Of a stretch of DNA of 64,000 nucleotides, positions 33,906-45,632 are shown one piece after another (the first letter of the stretch is position 1; the number at the start of each line of letters is the position of its first letter). Below the pieces are notes generated by a model. It did no database searches. It had not been told where the DNA came from and saw nothing but the letters and a program-made list of their open reading frames with translations. The translations under genes were made by a program, and so were the position numbers. Origin of the DNA: Streptacidiphilus anmyonensis. Its GTDB lineage: Bacteria; Actinomycetota; Actinomycetes; Streptomycetales; Streptomycetaceae. The stretch spans positions 211,803 through 275,802 of the forward strand of contig NZ_BBPQ01000004.1 of NCBI RefSeq assembly GCF_000787855.1. The letters run 5' to 3'.

Positions 33906-35279
33906 ATGGGTCAGTCGATCGCACGTTCGCGCACTCTCCGTGCCGCGTCCGCGGTGACCGCGGGGGCAGCAGCACTGCTCACCTTCGCCGGCGTGGCGCC
34001 CGGCACCGCTGTCGCCTCGGCGACGCCTTCCACCGCGCTGCCGCAGCCGGTGCCCGCGTCGCAGGGCCACCTGCTCGCCTCGGGCCTCAGCTCGGTGCTG
34101 CCGACGAGCACCTGCCTCAGCAAGATGAAGATCCGCTGCTACACCCCGCTTCAGTACCGCAAGGCCTACAACCTGGCCCCGCTGTACAAGTCCGGCATCA
34201 CCGGCAAGGGCCGCACCATCGTCATCGTCGACTCCTTCGGCTCGCCGACGATCCAGACGGACCTGACCACCTTCGACAAGACCTTCGGCCTGCCCGACAC
34301 CAAGGTCGACGTGAAGCAGTGGGGCAGCGTCCCGAAGTGGACCGGGACCCCGGACCAGCTCGGCTGGGCGGGTGAGACCACCCTGGACGTCGAGTACGCG
34401 CACGCGATCGCCCCCGGCGCGAAGATCATCCTGGTCGAGACCGGCGTCGCCGAGACCGAAGGCACCACCGGCTTCCCCGAGATGATGAGCGCGGAGAAGT
34501 ACGCGATCGACCACCACTGGGGCGACGTCATATCCCAGAGCTTCGGCGCCACCGAGAACACCTTCCCCGGCTACGGCAAGAACGGCACGCCCTCGCTCCA
34601 GGCGCTGCGCTACGCCTTCGTCGACGCCTACAAGAAGGGCATCACCGTCCTCGGCGCCTCGGGCGACAACGGCGCCACCGACTCGACCACCGGCAGCGCG
34701 CTGTACACCCAGCGGGTCAACTCCTGGCCCTCCTCGGACCCGCTGGTCACCTCCGTCGGCGGCACCGAGCTGACCCTGAACGACAAGGGCGACCGCCTCA
34801 AGGCCGACATGGTGTGGAACGACGGTTACGGCGCGGGCGGCGGCGGCATCTCCGGCGTCTTCGGCCGGCCGAACTACCAGAACCACGTCGCCAAGGTCAC
34901 CGGCGCCCACCGTGGCACCCCGGACATCAGCATGTCCGCGGCGGTCAACGGCGCGGCCTGGGTCTACTCGTCCTTCGACCCGAACCCGAAGAACGACGGC
35001 TGGGGCCTGACCGGCGGCACCAGCGAGGCCACCCCGATCTTCTCCGGCATCGTCGCGATGGCGGACCAGAAGGCGTGCCACGACCTCGGCCTGATCAACC
35101 CGAAGCTCTACCGGATGGGCCGGGACGACGCGGCCCGCAACGGCATCGTGGACGTGACCACCGGCAACAACTCCTTCGCCAAGGTCACCGGCTACAACGC
35201 CGTCAAGGGCTACGACCTGGCGAGCGGCTGGGGCACGATCAACGGCACGCTCTTCGTCGACGCGCTGGCGCGGCGGTAG
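33906..35279 (+). CDS. Secreted S53-family (sedolisin/kumamolisin-like) serine-carboxyl peptidase
   Basis: 457 residues from the ATG at 33906, with GAGGAG just upstream. The signal peptide is followed by about 35 residues and then the subtilisin-like S53 domain. Catalytic residues are Glu-157 and Asp-161 in GETTLDVEY, the oxyanion Asp-254 in ASGDNG and Ser-373 in GGTSEATP. The C-terminal GYDLASGWG belongs to the calcium site. Most family members carry a propeptide of about 180-200 residues ahead of the catalytic domain, and here none fits. It is predicted to be active outside the cell at acidic pH. Confidence 0.88.
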   Translation: MGQSIARSRTLRAASAVTAGAAALLTFAGVAPGTAVASATPSTALPQPVPASQGHLLASGLSSVLPTSTCLSKMKIRCYTPLQYRKAYNLAPLYKSGITGKGRTIVIVDSFGSPTIQTDLTTFDKTFGLPDTKVDVKQWGSVPKWTGTPDQLGWAGETTLDVEYAHAIAPGAKIILVETGVAETEGTTGFPEMMSAEKYAIDHHWGDVISQSFGATENTFPGYGKNGTPSLQALRYAFVDAYKKGITVLGASGDNGATDSTTGSALYTQRVNSWPSSDPLVTSVGGTELTLNDKGDRLKADMVWNDGYGAGGGGISGVFGRPNYQNHVAKVTGAHRGTPDISMSAAVNGAAWVYSSFDPNPKNDGWGLTGGTSEATPIFSGIVAMADQKACHDLGLINPKLYRMGRDDAARNGIVDVTTGNNSFAKVTGYNAVKGYDLASGWGTINGTLFVDALARR

Positions 35280-35320
35280 GCGGCGGCTCCAGGAGGAGCG
35301 CTGACCCCATGAGCTGACGG

Positions 35321-35351
35321 GGCGCGAGGGTGACTGTCCACCCCTCGCGCC
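35321..35351. terminator. Terminator between the S53 gene and the convergent epimerase gene
   Basis: GGCGCGAGGG (35321-35330) pairs exactly with CCCTCGCGCC (35342-35351). Confidence 0.7.
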
Positions 35352-35418
35352 TCGTCCTTTTCCGCGCCCGCTGCCGCGCCCACCCGAGACTGCTGTGCGA
35401 CGCTGGACGCTAGTCGAG

Positions 35419-36333
35419 CTAGTCGAGCTGGTCGGCGAAGCCGGTGCGCCAGGAGGGCCGCTCGGGCGTCCAACCACGCGTGCGGGCCAGCGAGTTCGAC
35501 GCTCCGCGGGCCCAGCCGGCAGCCTCGGCGGGCTCGCCGCCTTCGGCGGCCGAGGGCGGCGAGGGCGAGGGCGCGGGAGCGGGCGCGGGAGCGGCGAGGG
35601 CCGCGGCGAGCACGGGCAGCCAGGCGGTGGCCGGAGCGGGCTCGTCGTCCACGATGTTGACCGGTCCGGCGGGCCACTCCAGCGCGGCGAGCACCGCCGC
35701 GGCCGCGTCGTCGACGTGCACGAAGGAGCTGACGCCGGCGTCGGGGGTGAGCCCGGCCAGGTAGGGCCCGCCCTGCTCGCCGCGCAGTGCGGCGGCGACG
35801 GGCCCGCCCGGCGCGTACCAGGTGCCCGGTCCGTAGAGCAGTCCATTGCGCAGCACGACCGCCTCCGGCAGCTCCGCGGAGATCCGCTCCAGCTCCGCGA
35901 CCGCGCCCACCATGGAGCCGCGCGGCATCGGCGCCCCCAGGTCCAGCGGCTCGCCCTCGTCGGCGGGAGCCTCCCCGCCGACGTACGCCCAGCTGATCGA
36001 CTGCGCGACGATGCGGCGCACCCCCGCGGCCCGCGCGGCGTCCACCAGATGGCGCGTCCCCTGGCGTCGCAGCCGGGAGTTGGCCGCGCCGTCGGCCGCG
36101 GACAGGTCGGTCAGCTGGTGCAGCACCGCCTCCGGCGCGGCGGCCGTGACCGCGTCCCGCAACCGGTCGGCGTCGAGCGCGTCCACGACGACGCCCCGCG
36201 CCCCGAGCGCGCGCACCCGCGCCGCCCCCTCCTCGCTCCTGGAGGTCCCCACGACCTCGTGTCCCGCCCCGACGAGCAGCGGCACCAGCCGCCGCCCGAG
36301 GGCTCCGCCCGCCCCGGCAAGAAAGATCTTCAC
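35419..36333 (-). CDS. NAD-dependent epimerase/dehydratase family protein
   Basis: 304 residues. The N-terminus MKIFLAGAGGALGRRLVPLL contains the Rossmann GxxGxxG motif, and the hydrophobic strand with VLHQLTDL follows. The expected Tyr-x-x-x-Lys is not obvious; YVGGEAPADEGEPLD replaces it, so this may be an atypical extended SDR such as an NmrA-like or reductase subgroup. The C-terminal part has an Ala/Pro-rich low-complexity stretch (bases about 35560-35610). It is cytoplasmic; its substrate is unknown. Confidence 0.7.
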   Translation of the reverse strand: MKIFLAGAGGALGRRLVPLLVGAGHEVVGTSRSEEGAARVRALGARGVVVDALDADRLRDAVTAAAPEAVLHQLTDLSAADGAANSRLRRQGTRHLVDAARAAGVRRIVAQSISWAYVGGEAPADEGEPLDLGAPMPRGSMVGAVAELERISAELPEAVVLRNGLLYGPGTWYAPGGPVAAALRGEQGGPYLAGLTPDAGVSSFVHVDDAAAAVLAALEWPAGPVNIVDDEPAPATAWLPVLAAALAAPAPAPAPSPSPPSAAEGGEPAEAAGWARGASNSLARTRGWTPERPSWRTGFADQLD

Positions 36334-36428
36334 GGGGCCACTGTAGGCAGCCGGCTGTCGACAGACGGCGGCGGGCGGGCTGAGGTGTCGCCGCCCTGCG
36401 GCCGGGTGCGTGGAGCAGACTGGGGGCC

Positions 36429-37034
36429 ATGGGAGCGATCACCAACTGGCTGGCCGGCCTGTCCGGGCCCGTCGTGTACGCGGTCGTGGGCGCGCTGGTC
36501 TTCCTGGAGGACGCGATCTTCGTCGGCTTCGTGCTGCCGGGCGAGACCGCCGCCGTGCTCGGCGGGGTGCTGGCCAACCAGGGGCACGTGACGTACTGGG
36601 GCATCGCGCTGGTGGTCGTCTTCGCCGCCATCGCCGGCGACAGCGTGGGATACGAGATCGGCCACCACTTCGGGGACCGGATCCTGGGCATCCGGCCGCT
36701 CCAGCGGCACCAGGAGCGCCTGGGCGCGGCGCAGGAGATGATCCGGGAGCGGGGTGCCGCGGCGGTCTTCTTCGGCCGGTTCATCGCCTTCTTCCGCGCG
36801 GTGATGCCCGCCCTCGCGGGCATCTCGAAGATGCCGTACCGCCGGTTCCTCCTGTTCAACGCGCTCGGCGGGATCACCTGGGGGATCGGCTTCACCCTGC
36901 TCGGATACCTGGCCGGGCAGGCCTACCAGCGGGTGGAGAAGCAGGCCGGCCAGGTCGTGGCCGGCGTGATCGGGGGGATCGTCCTGCTCGTCGTCGGGGT
37001 GTGGGCCTGGCGGCGTCACAGGCGGCAGGGGTAG
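36429..37034 (+). CDS. DedA-family membrane protein
   Basis: 201 residues. The VTT/DedA core is present: FVGFVLPGETAAVLGGVLA (with the conserved acidic residue), GDSVGYEIGHHFGDR, and FFGRFIAFFRAVMPALAG with the conserved FxRF/R-x-x-x-P pattern, plus C-terminal membrane helices. DedA proteins are proton-coupled lipid scramblases or flippases; several recycle undecaprenyl phosphate or phosphatidylethanolamine. The position near envelope-sugar genes fits but proves nothing. Confidence 0.88.
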   Translation: MGAITNWLAGLSGPVVYAVVGALVFLEDAIFVGFVLPGETAAVLGGVLANQGHVTYWGIALVVVFAAIAGDSVGYEIGHHFGDRILGIRPLQRHQERLGAAQEMIRERGAAAVFFGRFIAFFRAVMPALAGISKMPYRRFLLFNALGGITWGIGFTLLGYLAGQAYQRVEKQAGQVVAGVIGGIVLLVVGVWAWRRHRRQG

Positions 37035-37099
37035 GCGGCGGACGCCGGGCTTATCGTGGGAGCTGTGGGGGACGTCCTTTGGCGGCCCGGGAGGCCAGG

Positions 37100-37405
37100 A
37101 TGACCACGCGGCACCACTACCACCTCGACATCGACGGCCACTCCGTCTCCGTCGACCTGCGCACCGGTTTCACCTGGCGCACCGAGGACCTGCTCCTCCT
37201 CGTCGACGGCAAGGAGGTCGGGTACCACCACCAGCGCGGCACCGGCACGACGGTGCTGGAGGCGGAGCTGCCCGGTGACCCGCCGACCCCGATCAGCGTC
37301 CGGATCGACCACCCCCACCACGGCGGCCACCGTCCGCACACGCCCGTGTGCACCCTGCTGACCGGAGGGCAGCGGTTGCCGATGCCGGAGAGCGTGCCCG
37401 CCTGA
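37100..37405 (+). CDS. Hypothetical protein, His-rich
   Basis: 101 residues, ATG behind GGGAGGCC. It is rich in His (start TTRHHYHLDIDGH and later DHPHHGGHRPH) and seems to be a small beta-rich domain with repeated short strands. There is no signal peptide. The His clusters might bind a metal. I do not recognise a family. It follows dedA by 65 bases in the same direction. Confidence 0.55.
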   Translation: MTTRHHYHLDIDGHSVSVDLRTGFTWRTEDLLLLVDGKEVGYHHQRGTGTTVLEAELPGDPPTPISVRIDHPHHGGHRPHTPVCTLLTGGQRLPMPESVPA

Positions 37406-37558
37406 GGCCCGTGCCCCGCGAGGGCCACGACAACAACGCGTCAAGAACCACCCGCCGAGCGCTAAGAGAGCGTTAGGACGACGCCGTCTGCCCGTGCACC
37501 GCAGGAGAGTTGACGCCCGAGGCCGACAGGCCGGACACGGGGAGAAGGCTCGGCGGGG

Positions 37559-39070
37559 ATGACGACGGTGGGGGAACGGGTCGCGGTGGTCGAGCGGCCG
37601 CAGCAGCAGGGGTCGGCGGGGTCGGGGGACGGCACGGGCCCGGGCGGCCCGGCCCGGTCACCACGGCGGGGACGGGTCCGCGGGCGGCTCGGCACCCCTG
37701 CCCGCCTGCGCTGGGCGACCGCCGGGTGCGCGCTGCTCGCGGTGCTGCTGGGCGCGGTGCTCGCAGGCGCCGCGACCGGGGCTCGCGACAACTGGGACCG
37801 GATCACGCAGCACGAGGCGCCGCAGGTCACCGACGCGGGCGCGCTCTACCAGTCGCTGACCGATCTGGACGCCCAGGCGGCGAACCAGCTGATGTTCGGC
37901 GACGACCCGAAGCTGGCCGGCAACCTGGCCACCGCGCGGCAGCAGTACGCCACCGACCGCACGGAAGCCGACAAGGACCTGCAGCAGGCCACCCTGGACG
38001 CCTCCGGCAACGCCGGCGCACAGACCGCGCTCGCCGCGATCCTCGACGGGATGGGCCGCTACCAGGACCTCGCGGCCCGCGCGCTGGAGCTCGACACCCG
38101 CGCGAACGCCCCCGCCGGTCACCCGGACCCCGTGGCGCTGGTCGAATACCGGCAGGCGACGGACCTGATGCGCGGGCGGCTGCTGCCCGCCGCGCACTCC
38201 CTCGTCGTGGCCAACGACCAGGCGTTCGAGCAGAGTTACACCGACGAGCGCGGCGCGCTCGGCACGGCGGGCGTGTGGCTGCTGCTGCTCGGCGGCGCGC
38301 TGCTGGCCGCCCTCGTCGGTACGCAGGTCTGGCTGGCGATCCGGTTCCGACGCGTCGTCAACCCCGCGCTGGTTGCGGCGAGCGTGCTGGTCGTGGTGCT
38401 GCTCTCCACGGCCGGCTCGTTCCTGGACGCCGAGCGGCAGGACCTGTTCACCGCCCGGAAGGACGCGTACGACTCGGTCGTCGCGCTGACCCAGGCCCGC
38501 GCGATCGTGGCCGACTCGAACGCGGCGGAGAGCCGCTACGTCCTCGATGTGGACCGCCGCGCCCAGTACCAGTCGGACTTCGTCAACGACACCGACCAGA
38601 TCCTCTCCCTGGGCGGCGCGCAGCTGGGCGCCTACGACACCGCGCTGGCCTCGGCCGTCGCGGCCGTCAGGCAGAACCCCGCGGACATCCGCTTCGGCGG
38701 GGAGTACGGGCGGGAGTTCCACAACATCACCTTCCCCGGGGAGGGAGCGGCGGCGATGAGGACGCTGCTGGCGTTCCAGGCCTACCAGGCCGACGACCGC
38801 AGGATCCGCGCGCTGGTGGCCGAGGGGCGTCTGGAGGACGCGATCGCCTACTGCACGAGCCTGGCCCCCGGCGGCTCGAACGCCGACTTCGACGCGCACG
38901 ACGCCGCGCTGCGGCAGCTGATCGGCATCAACGAGCAGGCGTACGTCTCCGCCTCGACGGCAGGCGCGGGACGCGCCGACTCGGCGCTGTGGGTGCAGCT
39001 GGGGTGCGTGGCCGGAGCGCTGGTCCTGCTCGGCGTGGGGGTGGCGCCGCGCCTCCGGGAGTTCCGGTAG
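37559..39070 (+). CDS. Membrane protein with two four-helix-bundle-like outer lobes
   Basis: 503 residues. A cytoplasmic tail of about 50 residues and helix 1 (WATAGCALLAVLLGAVLAGA) precede an extracellular helical lobe of about 150 residues. Two helices (WLLLLGGALLAALVGTQVWL, LVAASVLVVVLLSTAGSFL) lead to a second helical lobe and a final helix near the C-terminus. The lobes resemble the four-helix ligand-binding bundles of chemoreceptors and sensor kinases, but no cytoplasmic signalling domain follows. A partner protein may transmit the signal. No family was recognised. Confidence 0.65.
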   Translation: MTTVGERVAVVERPQQQGSAGSGDGTGPGGPARSPRRGRVRGRLGTPARLRWATAGCALLAVLLGAVLAGAATGARDNWDRITQHEAPQVTDAGALYQSLTDLDAQAANQLMFGDDPKLAGNLATARQQYATDRTEADKDLQQATLDASGNAGAQTALAAILDGMGRYQDLAARALELDTRANAPAGHPDPVALVEYRQATDLMRGRLLPAAHSLVVANDQAFEQSYTDERGALGTAGVWLLLLGGALLAALVGTQVWLAIRFRRVVNPALVAASVLVVVLLSTAGSFLDAERQDLFTARKDAYDSVVALTQARAIVADSNAAESRYVLDVDRRAQYQSDFVNDTDQILSLGGAQLGAYDTALASAVAAVRQNPADIRFGGEYGREFHNITFPGEGAAAMRTLLAFQAYQADDRRIRALVAEGRLEDAIAYCTSLAPGGSNADFDAHDAALRQLIGINEQAYVSASTAGAGRADSALWVQLGCVAGALVLLGVGVAPRLREFR

Positions 39071-39100
39071 TGGCAGCCCGGCCAGGGGCGCGACGCCACT

Positions 39101-39160
39101 CGTCGTGTCGGTACGCGTCGTGTCGGTACGCGTCGTGTCGGTACGTGTCGCGTCGGTACG
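39101..39160. repeat. Tandem 15-bp repeat in the intergenic region
   Basis: The 15-mer CGTCGTGTCGGTACG is present three times without change (39101-39115, 39116-39130, 39131-39145). A fourth copy with two changes ends at 39160, and a degenerate fifth follows. It lies between the membrane protein (stop 39070) and the 3' end of the convergent USP gene (39205). Confidence 0.85.
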
Positions 39161-39204
39161 TCTCGCGCCGGCGTTCCGTGAGCCGGAGCTCGCGGAGCCG
39201 GGCC

Positions 39205-39630
39205 TCAGTGGGCCAGGGCCGCGCCGCGGTGCAGGCCGAGGCGGGTGAGCAGGCCGGGCTGGGCCGCCGGGGCGAAGATCTCGTCCGTCGGGGCGGTGGC
39301 CGTCGCGGTGACGGCGTCGGCCAGGGACCCGGCGCGGACGGTGACGGGCCGGACCGCCGTCGGCAGCTGCTCGGCGGCGAGGGTCTGCGAGACGACCGCG
39401 TCGAGCTTCGCGCAGGCGCGCCGCTCCCAGGCGTGGGCCAGCTCCGGGCACGGGCGGGTGCGGTAGAGGGACTCGCCGCCGGAGGGGGACCAGGCGAGGA
39501 CCGGGACCAGGACCGCGCCCTTGCGGCGGGCCTCCGCCGCGGCCCGGCGCAGCTGCGCGCGGCCCTTCGCGGAGTCGCGGACACCGACGATGACGCGGGC
39601 GGTCACTGCTGCGGTGGCGGTCTCGGACAT
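39205..39630 (-). CDS. Universal stress protein (UspA-like domain)
   Basis: 141 residues. The opening VIVGVRDSAKGRAQLRRAAAEARRKGA and the end strand match the Usp fold, but the usual ATP-binding motif G-2x-G-9x-G-S/T near the C-terminus is not visible (SLADAVTATA and TDEIFAPAAQPGLL instead), so this is probably a non-ATP-binding or degenerate member. It is divergent to kdpD, with 230 bases between. KdpD itself contains a Usp domain, so a link to potassium sensing is possible. Confidence 0.7.
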   Translation of the reverse strand: MSETATAAVTARVIVGVRDSAKGRAQLRRAAAEARRKGAVLVPVLAWSPSGGESLYRTRPCPELAHAWERRACAKLDAVVSQTLAAEQLPTAVRPVTVRAGSLADAVTATATAPTDEIFAPAAQPGLLTRLGLHRGAALAH

Positions 39631-39860
39631 GACGTATCGGTTCTTTCCGTGAATCCCAGGCCCGGATGGCTTCGACGCCTTCAGATTAGCAAGTCAATGG
39701 CGGTTTCCGCACAAGTTTTAACGACATCTATGCACTGTTCACCTCAGGATCGACGGAAGTCGGCGGGGTGGGCGGCGTCAAGATTGCGTATGGGCAGTGG
39801 TAAGGACCGGTGCCGTCGCGTCAAGGTGGTCCGGGCAGAGCGGCAAGGAGGCACGGCGCG

Positions 39861-42502
<2,642 letters not shown>

Positions 42503-42506
<4 letters not shown>

Positions 42507-43189
42507 GCCGGATCCTCGTGGTCGACGACGAACCGCAGATGCTGAAGGCGCTCCAGATCAACCTCCGGGCCCGCCACTACGAGGTGTCCACCGCCTCCGA
42601 CGGCCGTCGCGCGCTCCAGGAGGCCACCCACAATCCTCCCGACGCCGTCATCCTCGACCTCGGTCTCCCCGAGCTCGACGGGATGGAGGTGCTGCGCTCG
42701 CTGCGCTCGTGGACCTCGGCCCCCGTGATCGTCCTGTCCGGCCGGGCCGACCCGCGCGAGAAGGTCGCCGCGCTGGACGCCGGCGCGGACGACTACGTCA
42801 CCAAGCCCTTCGCCATGAACGAACTGCTCGCCCGGGTGCGGGCGGCGCTGCGCCGTCCCACCAGCGAGGAGCCGTCCGCGGCGCCGATCCGCATCGGCGA
42901 CCAGGTCGTCGACCTCGAACGCCATGTGGTCGAGCCCGCCGAGGAGGGCGGTCCGTCGGTGCGGCTGACGCCGACAGAGTGGCGCATCCTCGCGGTCCTG
43001 CTCCAGCAACCCGGACGGCTGGTGACGGGCAGCCACATCCTGCGTCAGGTCTGGGGTCCCGGACACGAGGAGAACACCAACTACCTGCGGGTCTACTTCG
43101 CGGGGCTGCGACGGAAGCTGGAACGCGAACCGGCGCGCCCCCGCCACATCCTGACGGAGCCGGGGATGGGCTACCGCTTCGAGCCGTGA
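42503..43189 (+). CDS. kdpE: KdpE, OmpR-family response regulator
   Basis: 228 residues; the start is fixed by the ATGA overlap with kdpD. The receiver domain has acidic residues Asp-8 and Asp-9, phosphoacceptor Asp-52 (VILDLGLPELDG) and the conserved Lys in DDYVTKPF. The winged-helix DNA-binding domain has LTPTEWRILAVLLQQPG and GLRRKLE. It receives phosphate from KdpD and normally activates kdpFABC transcription at low potassium. Here it must act on a promoter elsewhere, or on other targets. Confidence 0.96.
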
Positions 43190-43316
43190 ACGGGAGTTGG
43201 ACACGGCATGAGATCCGGGGGGCCGCGGGGACGCAATCGCGTCACAGTGCCCGCCGGGGGTCCCACAGGGCGCTGACAGATCACGCCGCCCCATAGACTC
43301 CCCGCCGGAAGACGCA

Positions 43317-44966
43317 ATGCCTGCGAGGACGAGGGACCTGCGGATGCGGGAAGTCACAAGACGCGGCCTACTGCGCGGAGTGGGTCGTGCCGCCGCAGCG
43401 ACCGCGGGGGTCGCCGCCGGGGCGGCCGGGTTGGGCAGCCTGGCCGGCTGCGCCGGCGACAGCGAGGGAACCAGGGACGGCCCGGCGACCGCGCGCGCCG
43501 CCGACGTCCGGACCGGGAACCCGATCATCCGTGAGAACGGGCAGGCCGGCAGCCGCGCCTGGATGTCGAACCACGGCGGGGCGACGCCCGTCACGGACGC
43601 CCTGAGCCAGATCAAGGCGTTCGCCGACACCACCAGCGTCACCCACGGCCAGCGGATCACCTTCTACGTCGCCACCGCCGCCCCGAAGTCCTACTCCGTC
43701 GCTGTCTTCCGGATGGGTCACTACAACGGCGCGGGCGGCCGGCTGCTGACCACCAGTCCGACGCAGCGCGGGATCCAGCAGTCCGCGACGCAGGTGGACG
43801 GGCCCACGGCCACCGTGCGCACCGAATGGGAACCGAGCTGGTCGCTGGAGATCCCGCAGGACTGGGTCAGCGGGCTCTACCTCGCCTCCTTCACCACCGA
43901 GCACGGCGAGCGCACCGCCGTGCCGTTCGCCGTCCGCGACGACAGCCGGGCGAGCACCTTCCTGGTGATCCTGCCGTTCAACACTTACCAGGCCTACAAC
44001 CAGTACCCGTTCGACGGCGTGCTGGGCCGCAGCCTCTACTACGGCTTCCTGCCCTCGGCCTCGGATCCGGCGGCGCGCGCCAAGGCGCCCGACGGCCACG
44101 CCTACCCGGCCGAGCCGGTCCCGCACGAGAGCTACGTCCGCCACTACCCGCACCGCTCGCGCGCGGTCAGCTTCCAACGGCCCTACCAGCACGACGGCAT
44201 GCCCGCCGAGTTCGCGCTGGACCAGGCGTTCGTCTCCTGGGCGGAGCGGGAGGGCCTGGACGTCACCTACGCCACCAACCTCGATCTCCACGAGGGCCGC
44301 GTGGTGCCGACGAGGCACCAGGCCATGCTGTTCAGCGGCCACGACGAGTACTGGTCGTTCGAGATGCGGCAGACCGTCGAGCAGGCCGTCGCCAGGGGCC
44401 TCTCGCTGGCGACCTTCGCGGCCAACGACTGCTACTGGAAGGTCCGCATCGACCGGGACCCGACCGGCTTCCCCCTGATGACCTGCTACAAGACCGACCC
44501 CGACCCGGTCGTCGACCCGACCGGTCCGAGCACGTTCTGGCGCCGCGCCGCGGCGAACTCGGCCCGGGCCGAGCAGCGGCTGCTCGGCGGCCAGTACACC
44601 GGCGCGGTGGTCGGCTCCTCCCCGCTCGTGGTGAGCGAGAGCGCCCACTGGTTCTGGCAGGGCACCGACCTCAGCGACGGGGACCTGATCCCGGAGCTGA
44701 TCAGCGGCGAGGCCGACGGTCACCAGAAGGGCGTGCCGCTGCCGGCGGCGAGCCAGTACCTGACGCTCTCCGACTCCCAGTTCCGCGCGGCCGGACGCAA
44801 CCGTCCGCAGCAGCAGAACACCACGCTGTACCGGTCCACGGGCGGCGGCTGGGTCTTCAACGCGGGCACCTTCGGCTGGGCGCTGGCGCTCGGCGGCGGA
44901 GCCGCGCTGGAGAAGCCGCAGGTGCAGCTCGCGACGCGGAACCTCGTCACCCGCTTGAAGGCCTGA
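43317..44966 (+). CDS. Tat-exported DMFase-beta-subunit-like protein
   Basis: 549 residues. The N-terminus has a twin-arginine signal (TRRGLLRGVGRAA), and LAGCAG could be a lipobox, so it is probably an exported lipoprotein. The body resembles the large C-terminal domain of N,N-dimethylformamidase beta subunits: LPFNTYQAYNQYPFDG, then GHDEYWSFEMRQTVEQAV and the following NDCYWKVRI. This domain is common in streptomycete exported proteins, and its enzyme activity is not known there. Conserved Tyr, Glu and His residues of the GHDEYW block are kept. It lies 39 bases upstream of the acetyltransferase gene on the same strand. Confidence 0.75.
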   Translation: MPARTRDLRMREVTRRGLLRGVGRAAAATAGVAAGAAGLGSLAGCAGDSEGTRDGPATARAADVRTGNPIIRENGQAGSRAWMSNHGGATPVTDALSQIKAFADTTSVTHGQRITFYVATAAPKSYSVAVFRMGHYNGAGGRLLTTSPTQRGIQQSATQVDGPTATVRTEWEPSWSLEIPQDWVSGLYLASFTTEHGERTAVPFAVRDDSRASTFLVILPFNTYQAYNQYPFDGVLGRSLYYGFLPSASDPAARAKAPDGHAYPAEPVPHESYVRHYPHRSRAVSFQRPYQHDGMPAEFALDQAFVSWAEREGLDVTYATNLDLHEGRVVPTRHQAMLFSGHDEYWSFEMRQTVEQAVARGLSLATFAANDCYWKVRIDRDPTGFPLMTCYKTDPDPVVDPTGPSTFWRRAAANSARAEQRLLGGQYTGAVVGSSPLVVSESAHWFWQGTDLSDGDLIPELISGEADGHQKGVPLPAASQYLTLSDSQFRAAGRNRPQQQNTTLYRSTGGGWVFNAGTFGWALALGGGAALEKPQVQLATRNLVTRLKA

Positions 44967-45005
44967 TTTCCCCTGTTGGTCACCGGAAGGCCGTACGGTC
45001 GGCGC

Positions 45006-45599
45006 ATGAACGCACGCGTCCAACCCACGGCCCAGGTCGACCCCACGGCGGATCTCGGCGACGGCACCACTGTCTGGGAGCTCGCCCAGATCCGCGAGAA
45101 GGCCCAGCTCGGCACCGGCTGCGTGATCGGCCGCGGCGCGTACGTCGGCCCCGGCGTCCGCATCGGCAACAACGTGAAGCTGCAGAACCACGCGCTGGTC
45201 TACGAGCCGGCGGAGCTGGGCGACGGCGTCTTCGTCGGCCCCGCGGTCGTGCTCACCAACGACCACTACCCTCGCTCCGTCGACCCCGAGGGCAAGCTGA
45301 AGCGCGGCGGCGACTGGGAGCCGGTCGGCGTCACCGTCGCCGAGGGCGCGTCGCTCGGCGCGCGCTCCGTCTGCGTGGCACCCGTGCGGGTGGGCCGCTG
45401 GGCCCTCGTCGCCGCGGGCGCGGTCGTCACCCGCGACGTCCCCGACTTCGCCCTCGTCGCGGGCGTCCCCGCCCGCCGCATCGGCTGGGTCGGCCGCGCC
45501 GGCCTCCGCCTCACGCTGGACGCGGAGACGGGCGAGTGGGTCTGCCCCCAGACGGGCGCCCACTACGCCGAGCGTGACGGGGAACTCGTCGAACTCTGA
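45006..45599 (+). CDS. Left-handed beta-helix N-acetyltransferase, WlbB/WbpD-like
   Basis: 197 residues from the ATG at 45006. It shows hexapeptide repeats through most of its length (QVDPTADLGDGT, CVIGRGAYVGPGVRIGNNVKL, LVAAGAVVTRDVPDFALVAG). The loop VLTNDHYPRSVDPEG, with the Asn/Asp/His pattern, is typical of UDP-2-acetamido-3-amino-glucuronate N-acetyltransferases. Those enzymes acetylate the 3-amino group to give UDP-GlcNAc(3NAc)A. The other enzymes of this pathway are on the opposite strand at 48.5-53.8 kb. It is a trimer in the cytoplasm if the family rule holds. Confidence 0.82.
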   Translation: MNARVQPTAQVDPTADLGDGTTVWELAQIREKAQLGTGCVIGRGAYVGPGVRIGNNVKLQNHALVYEPAELGDGVFVGPAVVLTNDHYPRSVDPEGKLKRGGDWEPVGVTVAEGASLGARSVCVAPVRVGRWALVAAGAVVTRDVPDFALVAGVPARRIGWVGRAGLRLTLDAETGEWVCPQTGAHYAERDGELVEL

Positions 45600-45632
45600 G
45601 CCGCTTGCTCCCCGAGGGGCGTGCGGCGGTAG

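Noticed and set aside
33042..35846. A 934-codon open frame on the minus strand across the S53 peptidase gene
   Set aside because: It is antisense to well-supported genes, has the biased composition (Arg, Val, Gly, Asp) of reverse-frame GC-rich DNA and no family motif.
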